From: Algoriphagus aquimarinus
GTDB taxonomy: Bacteria > Bacteroidota > Bacteroidia > Cytophagales > Cyclobacteriaceae
Direction: 5' to 3'
NCBI RefSeq assembly: GCF_900112005.1
Contig: NZ_FOKK01000016.1
Span: 1-64,000, forward strand
Length of the DNA: 64,000 nt
A model generated the notes under the pieces. It had not been told where the DNA came from. It ran no database searches and worked only from the letters and a program-made list of their open reading frames with translations. The position numbers were made by a program, and so were the translations under genes. Positions 18,702-29,700 of this stretch are shown one piece after another (positions within the stretch are counted from its first letter, which is position 1; each line of letters begins with the position of its first letter).

Positions 18702-18790
18702 AGAGAGTTGGGTGAGTGGCTTAAACCAGCAGTTTGCTAAACTGTCGTACGCCTCAACGCGTACCGGGGGTTCGAATCCCCCACTCTCTA
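18702..18790 (+). tRNA. tRNA-Ser (anticodon GCU)
   Basis: Cloverleaf can be folded by hand: acceptor AGAGAGT / ACTCTCT; D-arm region GGTGAGTGGCTTAAACC; anticodon stem GCAGT / ACTGT with loop TTGCTAA (anticodon GCT at 18736-18738); a long class II variable arm GTACGC-CTCAA-CGCGTAC; T-stem GGGGG / CCCCC with loop TTCGAAT. The long variable arm and the anticodon together identify Ser for AGC/AGU codons. CCA is not encoded; the discriminator reads A. Confidence 0.95.
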
Positions 18791-18800
18791 CACCTAAAAA

Positions 18801-18840
18801 CCCTAACTATCTGAAATATTGATAGTTAGGGTTTTGTTTT
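18801..18840 (+). terminator. Terminator of tRNA-Ser
   Basis: CCCTAACTATC / GATAGTTAGGG perfect 11-bp stem with a 9-base loop, followed by a long T-rich tract. Confidence 0.9.
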
Positions 18841-19677
18841 TTTTTAAATCAGTAGCGAATTAGTTTTGTTTTTGGCAAAAGGCAGGCTACTGAAAAGTTG
18901 AAGGATTTGGGTGAATAAAATTTTGTTTGAATAAGAATTATACAAAATGTACTTCCTAGGCTTATTTTTTCCTGTGGCCTACTCGAATTATTCAAAGATT
19001 ATTTCAGAAGAACTCAAAACCTTTGCTTACACAATTAAAATCGAAGAGCTCAGCATTTAGCTAGAGCATTTCAAGAATCAAAAATTCCCCAAAATTTTCA
19101 GGAAAAGTAAGCTCTTAAAAATTTTCTAAAATGGAATATCCTATTTCTAACTATCGAAATATGCAAGATCATATCGAGGATGACACTAATTCCAAATCAA
19201 GATTCTTTTGAATCATCAGACATTTCAGAACTCGAATAAATCGTACAGTACGAGGTGTACGAGCTGTACGACTGGTACGAATCTTAAGGTAATTTTTTTT
19301 TTCTTTTTGCTGTTTCTATTCAGTTTTTTCTTTCCTCTAAAATTATATCTCACGATTCTCTAGATCTCCTAGGTTAAGATCATACCATCTAGTTTATTAT
19401 AGTAGATCAAGCCCCAGTTGACTCAATAATATTCCCGTTTTGTTTACGATGCGCACAGAATGAAGCTGAAGGTAAAATAGCACTTGGAAAAAGCAACGTC
19501 TATAATTTAACCCATTGCAAAGACTATTCTTTCGCAAACATCTTATATGGGGTCAGGTTGATTGACGTTTACGGCCAATAAACTCTTATTCAAAAGAAGA
19601 CAAAATATAAAGTACCTTAAAAAGTGAGGAGATTACACAGAGAATCTCCCCAGCCAGAAACCCAGATTCAGTCGACA
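18841..19677. other. Non-coding stretch between tRNA-Ser and the pseudogene pair
   Basis: About 0.84 kb, AT-rich, with no convincing gene. It holds a 9-bp tandem repeat (19243-19280), a long T-run at 19291-19300, a hairpin near 19628-19649 (GGAGATT / AATCTCC) that could end the minus-strand pseudogene transcript, and at about 19549 a GGGGTCAGGT string reminiscent of IS200-like/RAYT element relics. It reads like degenerate accessory DNA beside a tRNA gene. Confidence 0.5.
19243..19280. repeat. 9-bp tandem repeat with GTACGA core
   Basis: GTACGA recurs at 19248, 19257, 19266 and 19275, exactly every 9 bases, with the three intervening bases varying (GGT, GCT, CTG). A further GTAC stands at 19243. 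The exact spacing cannot be explained by any recognised gene here. Confidence 0.8.
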
Positions 19678-21964
19678 CTAGTATCCATAAGCTCGGGCAA
19701 ATGTTTTCTCATTTGCCCAGGCTCCATTGATGAACTCATAAAGTTTCCCGATCTATTTCTTTCAGCCTCCAAGTTCTTTTGGGGTTTACAAGTTCCTTTT
19801 TAACGGCTTTTGGAATGGCATTAGCCGACCTGGCGTTTTCCCAGATCCGGATCACTTTAAAAATAGCATCTTTTTCGGGACAGCTTTCCACATCTTTTTG
19901 GTTCAAAATCAAACTATAGGTAGAACCAATTCCCACCGATACAACCTGTATATGCTCGTATTCTTCAACTTTAGAATCTGCTTGAATCCTGAAATTCCCA
20001 CCCATACCTACTGGAAAAAATTGGCATAGGTTACATCTCGAAGATCTTTGCCCTGGCTAGTCGCACTACCCCATTCTCTGGATTGGGATCATATAGGTTT
20101 TTACCTCCATCCACATTCCAAATGCTTTGATAGTGCCATGATCCTTCTGAAAGCGTAGCTCCCGTAAATCGAATGTAGGGCACTCCAAGATCCTTCGCCC
20201 GATCAAACATAGTTCCGAAAAACCGCTTGGTCGAATAATAGCCATGACCATTGTAGAACAAAAACTCCTGCCCGTCAAAATCATAGTAAGCCAACCCATT
20301 GCCTGCACACACATCCGCATAATACTTGGCGATTTCATCTTGTAACTGCAAATTTGGAATCACACCCTCATACCCCCAGCCGACCGTCACTTGGAGCTTA
20401 TAGATCGTATCATTCTTATGATGAGCTATCTTCTGAGAATTCCAATAGCCCCGAGTTACATTCAGTAATCTGTATGGCGCAAAATCTGACACTCCTACAT
20501 AGTGGATAAGCTCCTTTCCAATCTTCACCATGTTTAGTTCTTTGGTATGCCCTTCCCAACTGGCTATTTCATCCAAGTAAATAGGATCATTAACATAGAT
20601 CAATGTATCCTCAGCATCAATAAATTGAGTCAATAACCTTTTCTGTTGATACCAAATGCTATCACTCGGTATAGGACTGGCGTCTTTGGTTCCTGGTGCC
20701 ATGGAATTCGTAATGGTAGTACGCCCGATTGTGATTCCGAGCCTCGCTGCCAACTCTGAGAACTCCAGATGTGATAAAGCCCCAGACTTGAGATTAATGG
20801 GCTTTTTTTCATAATTTTCACCGTCGATATAGCCCTTATTTCCACGATCGGGATTCAAAAATCCCTGATCATAGAGGCTTATGGTTTTGAATCCTAAGCG
20901 ATTAGTATATGAAATAATACTATCATAAACTCCTCCATGAGTCATCGCATCCGGCTTGAAAGCCGCAGGGTCTTTCACCCATTTCCCATCAACTGTTGGG
21001 TAAGGCAGGCCTTCATCGAGAACAATAGTCTGGATTACGTCCATCAGCGCGAGATCATCAGGACTACCCCAAAAGGCAACTGAAGACCCGATAAAATCCA
21101 CTCCAGGAACTCTCTGCACCTCTAAGTGATTAGGGATATTAGCCTTCATATTCGGAATCAAAGAAAACAGAACCTCTCTGTCCCGATCTCTATCACGGGA
21201 ATGATAGGCGATGGAAATCCTCGCTTTTTCATCTACCATAGCGGCATTTCCATACATTATTCTGTAATAGGGCTCCTTGTGTGCATAAAATGCCACATCG
21301 CTGATCCCATCTCCACCTAAGGTAAAAATCTCTCCCTCATGAAGGTGATCTGGTAGCGGGAATTGAACCGGATTTGGCGAATGGATAATGTACTGAAATG
21401 GAGCCGCATCCCCTATCGTCGTGGACAGTCCACCAAGGGTATTGTCATTGAGCGCCATCATACCAATAGCATAATTCACTGCCTCACTAGTATCGCGGGC
21501 CACTCCGATAATTTCCCCCATGAGGTTGGTAATATTGGTCTGAATGCTACCCCATTCTACGTCATCAATACCATTGTGTGGGGTTAAGGACTTTAGGGTA
21601 AGCTTTAGATACTTTGCTTTGGGATCAACCTCCACTACTGCCACCGAGCCATTGTCGTAGTTTAGTTCAAATTCGTTTTTAGAGGCTTTATAAACCGATT
21701 TTACCGGCTCAAAGTACAGCTGTTTTTCCTCAACATACAATCTCAGCAAAGGAGACGGTTTGTCGACTGGACTAAACTCTTGGTGGGATGAATTTGCAAT
21801 GTTCTGCATACTATTGATAAATCCCCGCTCATCTACTCTAATCCTGAAGTATTCCGTGGTGAAAATAGTCTCTTTTTTCACCCTATTACCCTGAAATGCG
21901 ATGCAAAAAAGCAATACAACCAGCAGAATTACCAGATACTTTTTTACTTTTTTACTTTTTTCAT
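19678..21964 (-). pseudogene. Broken putative secreted glycoside hydrolase (frameshifted)
   Basis: The natural start is the ATG at 21962-21964, but three copies of an 8-bp repeat follow it and the frame stops after MKKVKK. With two copies the frame would read MKKVKKYLVILLVVLLFCIAF, a normal signal sequence, straight into the 627-aa body. The body runs to 20031. Continuation appears in another frame (FFPVGMGGNFRIQADS..., 19736-20005) and then in a third (FINGAWANEKTFARAYGY, ending 19678). So at least three frame disruptions exist. Motifs such as GGLSTTIGDAAPF, VGWGYEGVIPN and YDFDGQEFL look enzymatic, but I cannot name a GH family. PUL context supports a carbohydrate-active role. Confidence 0.75.
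21938..21961. repeat. Octanucleotide tandem repeat at the pseudogene start
   Basis: Three perfect copies of ACTTTTTT (AAAAAAGT on the coding strand) directly after the start codon. Two copies keep the gene in frame and three copies stop it after six residues. Slipped-strand expansion is the simplest explanation. Confidence 0.85.
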
Positions 21965-22018
21965 TTATCTAATAGACTTGATCAAATTTCAATTTACCCG
22001 TTTGAAGCATAAAGAAAA

Positions 22019-24877
22019 TCAAGGATTTTTGATGACCCACCATTGCTGCCCTCTCGCCGGAATGGATACCGGAAGCGTTATTTCATAATCCCTGTTTAAG
22101 GTCAATGTTACTTCTTTTTCATTCGAATCTTTTAGGTTGGCCTGATCTGTCAACCCTGTATAATATAAACTGACCCTGATTTCCTTCACTAATGGGACAT
22201 CCAAAGGGTTGTATAGCATAATCAAGCCTTTTTCATTTCCTTGTGGGTTGACATGAAGTAAGCCATCAAAATCTCTCCCATCTGGCCTACGAACATGTAT
22301 CACATCGCCATTTAGCACCTCTCTATGGGCTTTGTAAAAATCTACCCATTTTTCCACTACAGCTTTTGTCTCTGGTGTATCGTATAGCTGAGGACCTCGA
22401 TAGCAGGCTTGTACACCTGATCCAAATAGATTCGCAAGACGCTGCTCGTAATGCCCCAAGTGGTCTTTGAGAGGTTCAATAGTAGCTTCTTTACCACCAC
22501 CATGATATTCAACTAAGGGTACAAACATCCAGCCCATACTTGGTGTCTTCTGCCAAGTACCATCATATATATTCTGACGCTCTATAATCTCCTGCTGCTG
22601 ACGGGGCAGAGACCAGTTGGTTTCCCGATAGCCCATTCCTGTCTTATTGCTTCCAGCCATGAAGTAATGATCAGGTACGTTCAAGAAGATTCCCTTACTA
22701 CGAGACCATTCATAAAACGTCTTGATTCGTTCGTATTGGTTCCATTGTGAATCCTCCAACCCCACATGGCCGGGGTGGTCATGACTAGCACAGACATCAC
22801 CCGGATAGCTACCATCATGCTCTAGGACATCCTGCCCAGTTTGCTCATAAAAATTGTACAGTTTATTAAAATAATCAATGCCCCATTCACTCTCCAAGCA
22901 AGGTGAGTTGCCAAACCTTGGCTTCAGCCCTCCAGGCATCACCACGTCATTTTCCTTGTCTATACTCCTGCTTGCCAGAAGAGAATATCCACCCAAAGCG
23001 ATTCCCTTGGAATGTGCATAGTCAGCTAATTCCTTCATTCTAGCTAGATTCTCAGGGCTATCATTTTCGATTTGAAAACCACTGCCAAAAGTCATGATCA
23101 CCATTTCAAACCCAAATTCTGCACTTTGATCGATCGCCTTTTTTACGGATTCATTATCTGCATTTCTCACATGCATCATAATAGGGCTTTCCGTAATCCA
23201 AGGGGCTTGAGAACGATACATACTTCGATCAGCCAATCCTATTCTTTCTCTGTCCCATGAATCATGGAACAATTCCCAGGTACGAAAACTTCCAAATGAT
23301 TCGCCCGGTTTAAGTATTTTCTGAGGCCCAATTTTGGGATAGGCCTCCAGAAGAACTGGTGTCTGAAATGCATAATTCACTTGTGTTTTATACAGCGGAT
23401 CTGGATTCCAAGAAATACTAGTGGAATAGAGGTTGTCATTTGACATTCCTCCAAATCGGTAATCAGTTTCAACTGTAACATTAGGCTTCACCCATTCTTT
23501 CTTTGAATCAACAGCGCTTTCCTCTTCTGCAAATGCCAAAATCTCAGATTTGAAGCGATTTACTGTTACCAATTCTTTAGAATCATTCTTCACCTCTATC
23601 CACTTTGATATTAATGGGATTCCATCGTACATCTCATAATGAACCAGAACTTTGACCTGTGTTAGATACGCAACCAAATCTCTCACCATGGCAACTTTAT
23701 TTGGATCAGGATCACCAAGAATTTTAGCTTGAATTATTTTACTTCTGGTTCTTTCTCCAGCGTTGGGAGAATCTTCAAAGCCTCCTCTAGCGTCCGTCTT
23801 CCCAATACGCATTTTTGTGATCTCAGCCTTTGGAGCAGCTATTTTTGCCAATTCATCATATTCCAATCCTGAATAGGAATAGGAATAAACCAAATTTTGG
23901 TCTGTCTTTTCAATCTTTAAAATGACAGCGCTTCCAGGATTATATGTCCCAGTGTGGGATTCTCTTTTACCGTCAAAAATCCCAAAAGAATTATCTGCAG
24001 GCCGTACATTCAATTTATACGTAACTCCCAATTCAGTTTCTATGGCAAGCCCTGGCCCCTAACTTGCAGAAAGATCAGTTCCAGGATCCAAATGAACAAT
24101 CCATACTTTACTATCCTTTGGCGACAGAACTTCTGCAACCACCGATTGATTGGCCATCGCCATAATTTCCCCAGGCTTTCCTTCATTAATTAAAGAATTT
24201 CGAGGATCCCCCATGGAGGCAAATACTGTCCAATGATCCTTCAACTCTTCAAAATCGTCTTAAAGCAATTCCTTTCTCGACAAATCCGAAACAGTTCCAC
24301 TCATCAGGCTTTGGACTAAGGCTGCATATTCTTGGTATTCGAAAGTCAGTTTTTTACCAGGCTCTGGCCATGGCAAATCTTTGGGCATCCATTCAGGTCT
24401 CTTTTTCCAACTCATCCGAGCCTCAGTTTCGGACCAATAAAAGCACTGAAGTTTAAGAGCTTTGGGATCAGCCTGCATAGCTTCAAGCCACTCTGGAAGT
24501 AGATAGTTATGTATTGGTTGTCCAATCAATCCTCCTACTGGAAGTTCAATACCATTTACTTCTATCATAGCCTCTGCTCGGACTGATCGCAACATGTTTT
24601 CACCAGTCATGAGATTGTCCAATCCAATAGTAGCTCCTCCCTTTTGGACATCAAAAATACGGCTCACCAATCCGTTACTCTAGACAAGGCTTCCTTCAGA
24701 TGTTTTATATAAATCTGATTTCTCATGAATATTGCCTAGAAGCCAATCCTGAGAAGAAGATATATTCTCTTTATGATAAAGCGGTAAAGTGGCTATTTCT
24801 TGTGCAAAAACCTCCAGATTTATGGAAGCAAGGATTGCAATCAATATTGTAAATAGTAAGCGCGTGTTAATTTTCAT
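22019..24877 (-). pseudogene. Putative secreted alpha-galactosidase-like glycoside hydrolase with three in-frame stops
   Basis: One reading frame spans the whole region without any frameshift, from the signal peptide (MKINTRLLFTILIAILASINLEVFAQ) to the end QQWWVIKNP, about 950 codons. Three stops interrupt it: TAG at 24680-24682 (before SNGLVSRIF), TAA at 24260-24262 (before DDFEELKDHW) and TAG at 24059-24061 (between LSAS and GPGLAIE, where Trp would be natural). The segment after DDFEEL resembles a LamG/concanavalin-like domain. The later part, with VLEHDGSYPGD and GNSPCLESEWG, resembles GH36-like alpha-galactosidases. It lies after the susD terminator, so would have needed its own promoter. 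Confidence 0.8.
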
Positions 24878-24922
24878 AATATTAATCGTATGATAAATGC
24901 AAGCAACTGGAAACATCGTATT

Positions 24923-24953
24923 AAAAAAATCGGCGGACTTGCGCCCGCCGATT
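24923..24953 (-). terminator. Terminator of the fecR/susCD transcript
   Basis: AATCGGCGG / CCGCCGATT 9-bp stem with an 8-base loop. The A-run 24923-24929 becomes a U-run on the minus strand. It lies 24 bases beyond the susD stop. Confidence 0.85.
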
Positions 24954-24976
24954 TAGGTTTATTTTATACTATAAGC

Positions 24977-26758
24977 TTAAAGTGTAGGGTCAAAAGTCCC
25001 TCCAGACCAACCTACGTTTTGTTCCAATTTCGGATTTCTATCTATGTGACTAGATTGAATTGGGAAGAAATAATAAGTCTCAGGCATAGACATTTCCTTT
25101 GGGCCATTAGAAATCAATTCGACAATTTCATAGGTAAATTCATCAGGAAGCAAAGTAGAAGAATTTGCCGCCAACTGATCTTCTGATGTCACCTCATTGT
25201 ACGCTTTCCCGTTTAAAGTCATAGCCATTACACCATATTTTTTCATGCCATCCAGACGATCTAGCTTACGATGTCTGCGCAAATCCCAAAATCGCTGGCC
25301 TTCAAATGCCATTTCAATGTATTTTTCTTGAAGAATAGCTTCTCGAAGTTGATCTCTGTTCATGCCTGAGGTGATGCCATACATCCCATCGCTTCCAGGC
25401 TCAATTCCTGCTCTCGCACGAATATCAAGAAGAACCTGAACTGCTTCATCCAAATGACCAGTTTCATTAGCCGCCTCGGCAAAATTGAACAACACTTCTG
25501 CAAAACGCATTTCAGGCCAATCCACGTCATTGGTACCCACCAACTCTATAGGAAGCTCCTCCATAATTCCTTTTCTACAGAACAAGCCTGTTCTATATTG
25601 ACCTTGCCCACCTTGGATTACATATCCAAAGGCATCTACTGAATGAGAAACATTGGCCATGGTATATTGTCTTCTGCCGGATTTTCCACTTACTGGATAT
25701 ACAGCCCCATTCCAAACCAAAGTAGCTTCAAATCTCGGATCTCTATTTTCCCAGAAATGCTGTACATCATAGCTATACTCTGAGGTAGGATCACCTGGTA
25801 TTTTACCATCCTTCATAGGATAAGCTTTAGCCAAAGCCCATATTGGCTGATCGCCACCAGTTGCATTTTTTGACTCTGACAAAGGTCTGACTGCATCTTC
25901 TCTTCTCCCATTTACTTTAATAGGGTCCTGATAGACTACCGAAAACACATTTTCTCGGTGATTAGAAGTCTCAAAAACAGCAGTATAGTTATCTAAAAGT
26001 CCAAATCCTTGTCCTTCCAAATACTGTTTAGCTTCCAAATTGGCAGCATAAGCATCTTGCCAAGAAGAGTTGTCATATGGATTGCTAGGATTGAACTGAG
26101 GAGAAGCTTTGTATAAGAGAACTTTGGCTTTAAAAGCTTTCGCAAAGACCTTATCTATTTTGCCAAATTCATCTCCATTATATGTTGCCGGAAGTCCAGA
26201 AATTGCATCGTCCAGATCACGAATTATAAAATCAAAACATTCTGCAGTAGAATTTCTAGTTACTTCCAGGTCATCATCCAAATTTTGAGGTACTTCGATT
26301 ATGGGAACTCCTCCATGGTAATAAACCATCTTGAAATACAAAAAGGCTCGGATAAATTTTGCTTGTGCCAACAACTCATCTTGATCTCCTACCGGAACCT
26401 CACCAACGGGAAGTTCTTCAAGCATAATATTGACCCTTCGAATGATGTTATAAGGCCAAAACTTCATTGTTCCGTTAGTCTCGGTAATCCAATTAGGAGC
26501 AATGATCCCCCCACTTTCATCTGCATTATTCCCAAAGTTTAGAGGCCAACCACCAAAGGTACTACCATACAACGCTGACAAGTATGCATTCACGGTTTGT
26601 ACATCATCGAAGGTTCCTTGCCCAGGATAATTGCTAAGATCCTCTACATCATCCAAGACGCTATCGCATCCCATCATTGTGGCAAATGTTATCACCAGAA
26701 GTAGGGATTTCAGTTTCAGTGAAATGTTATATCTAATTATCATAGTTCTCTTTTTCAT
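24977..26758 (-). CDS. SusD/RagB-family outer-membrane glycan-binding lipoprotein
   Basis: Surface lipoprotein that forms the lid of a SusC channel and captures oligosaccharides. The 593 aa have a lipobox (FATMMGCDS, Cys about 30), the SusD-type N-terminus, TPR-like helices (QAKFIRAFLYFKMVYYHGGVPI), the region DWPEMRFAEVLFNFAEAANETG, a family hallmark, and RFWDLRRHRKL. Length is typical. It starts 3 bases after the susC stop, so the two are co-transcribed. It is intact, unlike the two hydrolase genes downstream. Confidence 0.95.
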   Translation of the reverse strand: MKKRTMIIRYNISLKLKSLLLVITFATMMGCDSVLDDVEDLSNYPGQGTFDDVQTVNAYLSALYGSTFGGWPLNFGNNADESGGIIAPNWITETNGTMKFWPYNIIRRVNIMLEELPVGEVPVGDQDELLAQAKFIRAFLYFKMVYYHGGVPIIEVPQNLDDDLEVTRNSTAECFDFIIRDLDDAISGLPATYNGDEFGKIDKVFAKAFKAKVLLYKASPQFNPSNPYDNSSWQDAYAANLEAKQYLEGQGFGLLDNYTAVFETSNHRENVFSVVYQDPIKVNGRREDAVRPLSESKNATGGDQPIWALAKAYPMKDGKIPGDPTSEYSYDVQHFWENRDPRFEATLVWNGAVYPVSGKSGRRQYTMANVSHSVDAFGYVIQGGQGQYRTGLFCRKGIMEELPIELVGTNDVDWPEMRFAEVLFNFAEAANETGHLDEAVQVLLDIRARAGIEPGSDGMYGITSGMNRDQLREAILQEKYIEMAFEGQRFWDLRRHRKLDRLDGMKKYGVMAMTLNGKAYNEVTSEDQLAANSSTLLPDEFTYEIVELISNGPKEMSMPETYYFFPIQSSHIDRNPKLEQNVGWSGGTFDPTL

Positions 26759-26761
26759 GGA

Positions 26762-29700
26762 TTAAAACTGTACAACCAAACCAGCAGTGAAGGTTTTCAT
26801 TAAAGGATAGGAATCCAGCGTATTTTGTTCAGGATCATGCTCCTTAAGGTCGGATATTACAAAAAGATTAGTAGCATTGCCATAGATCTGAATTTTTGTA
26901 TTGCCTGATTTAGAAAACCATTTTTCTGGCAAATTATATCCCAAATTAAGATTTCTCAATCTCATATAGGCTCCATTTCTCAACCAAAAACTCGAAGGAC
27001 CTCCTCCAACTTCCGGCTGCATCCATTGACCATTAACACGTGGATATTCTGCATTTGGATTTTCTGGTGTCCAGTAGTTATCCTTCGCCCAAATCTCAAA
27101 ATAGGGCTTTTCCCCAACTTGAAATACACCACCTCCATTTCGGGTACTGACCATTCGATCATATGCCCCCACTCCTTGGAAATGAGCATTAAATGTAATC
27201 CCTTTCCAATCACCCTTAAAACCGAATCCATAATTGATTCTAGGAGCACCATTGTCACTTAAGTAGGTCTGATCGTTGCTGTCAATTTTCCCGTCGGGAC
27301 CCTCTGAATAGTTCGCTCCTCGAATGTCCTCAAATAAAAGTCCCCCAATAATTGGAGCTCTACCAAATTGTTTAAAAGATGGGTCTAAAGCATCCAGTTC
27401 TGCTTGGGTTCGGATAATACCTTTAGATATATATCCAAAGACCCTATTTGCTGGCTGGCCTATAGTACTTCTCCAGTTCCCTTCATAAGTTCCATCCGTA
27501 TAGGATTCAGGTTCATCAAAAATATCCCATTGATCTTTAGCAAAGCCCATATTTCCATAGACACTATAGCTAAATTCACCTATCCTATCTCTCCAGTCCA
27601 TATTCAATTCAAAACCTTTCCAAGATTTCTCAGCATAATTAACTGCAGGCAAAGAAGCTCCATAAGTAGTCGGAGTAGAACCTAGACGGGTACCTAAAAT
27701 ATCGCTTTCGGTTTTACCCCAAACATCAAATTCCCCAACCAATCTATTATTCAGAAATGCAAAATCCAATCCTAGATTCCACATGGAAACCGTGGACCAA
27801 GTGATGCCTGGATTTGGTACTGCTCCAGGAACCAGCCCATCATAGAGTGTACTACCAAAGACATATCCGCCAGACTTTTGATAAACTTGACTCCAGCGCC
27901 ACGCACCTATACCACTATCGCTTCCTGTAGTTCCGTAAGAGGCTCTAAATTTCAATTCATCAAGAAAGTTCTGGTTTTTCATAAAATCTTCTTCGATGAT
28001 CCTCCAACCCACAGATCCTGATGGAAAGAAGCCCCATTGGTTTCCTGGTGCAAACTTATAGTTGCCATCATATCTGAAAGAAAACTCTGCTAAGTATTTC
28101 TCTGAATAAGAATACTTTGCTCTGCCTATCCAAGAAGCTCGAGCAAATTGACTTTCACTTCCATAAAACCACCTTCTCTCCGTATCACTAGAAGAATTGT
28201 AGATCTGGTCTATTTCTGTAGAAAGCAAATCTTCTGCTCTTCCACCTATATTCTTTGAGTTACTCCCTGCCTGCTCATACACCATCAATCCAGAAACAGA
28301 ATGTTTTTTAAAAGTTCTGTCATAATTGAGATACCAGTCTAATTGATATGAACTCCCAAGTGTGACATCCTCTTGAATATTTTCATATCCTGAACTCAAA
28401 TTATGGGTGCCGGTCTGAGTATAATCAACTGGGCCTGGGATGAAGACATTTGCAACTCCTGCTGACTGAGTAAGGTAGAATTTATTGTGTACTACAAATG
28501 ACTTCATATTTCGGTCATTTGCATTGATATTACCTTGAACACTTGTACTAAGTCCTTCTATCAGGTTACCCAAATTGAGATCAAGACGCATTATACCATC
28601 CAATGTTCTGTATTTGGTATCCCTATATCCACCCTCATTCAGCATTAGCTGTGGCGGATGCCATCCTCCCCTCATCACAGGGAGATCATTAGGATTATTT
28701 GTAGGATTCCCCTCCTCATCTACATAGAAAGGATATAGACGAGACCAGTTGAAGGTAGCACGATAGAAATCTCCAACATTAAAATCCTCCGCTCCATCAT
28801 ATGGCCAATACCATCGGTTGTAATTACGTTCGTTACCGCTAACATTTAAGTTTAACTTTAGGTTTTCCGTAATTTTGGCTGTTAGGTCAGTTCTGAAATT
28901 GTACCGGTCAAAACCTAGGTTCTTGTAAGAACCTTCCTCGGCATGATACCCCATCATCACATAGTAACTCACATCTTCAGAACCTCCCCTAACGCTTAGA
29001 TTGTGTTCCTGAATCGTGGGGTTTTGCCAAATCAAATCATTAATTGAATAAGATTTATCAGAAAAATAATCAAGAATTTCTTGCCCATATTGTTCTGGTA
29101 AACCATTACTTACAGCCGAATTATTCAAAAAGCGGATTTCTTCCTGAGCATTAAAGTCCTGCAAAGGTCGAGTAGGATTCGATGTAGAATAATTCCCCTT
29201 ATATTCAAATACAGGCTTTTGATTAGCTCCCCCTTTGGTTTTCACCAAGACAACCCCATTCCCTGCACTAGAACCATAGATAGCAGCACTCGCAGCATCC
29301 TTCAAAAAGCTGATATTTTCTACTTCATTTGGATTTAGAGCATCAAAATCCGCCTTATTCCGGATAATGCCGTTAATCACATACAATGGTTCACCAACAC
29401 TTCCACGAATTCTTATGGAAGAACTAGCACCTGCAAGTCCAGATGTACCGACCACCTGTACTCCAGGAGCTCTACCAGCCAATCCATTGGAAAGATTAGT
29501 TAGTGGGACATCCGAAAAATCCTCTGTACTGACAGCTGTTATTGCTCCAGTCAAATTGACCTTCTTTTGAGTACCATAACCCACTACAATTACTTCTTCT
29601 AGTGATCTAGCATCTTCAAGAAGCACCACGTCTAGCTGACTTCGACTTCCCACTTGGATAGTCTGCTTGATAAACCCGATAAAGGAAAATACTAACACCG

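Noticed and set aside
18702..19677. Integration of a genomic island at tRNA-Ser
   Set aside because: No integrase gene and no second copy of the tRNA 3' end were found by eye downstream; the degenerate DNA alone is not enough.
22019..24877. Stop-codon readthrough, selenocysteine or pyrrolysine use
   Set aside because: Stops are a mix of TAG and TAA, none is TGA, no insertion element or special tRNA is seen, and the neighbouring gene is also broken.
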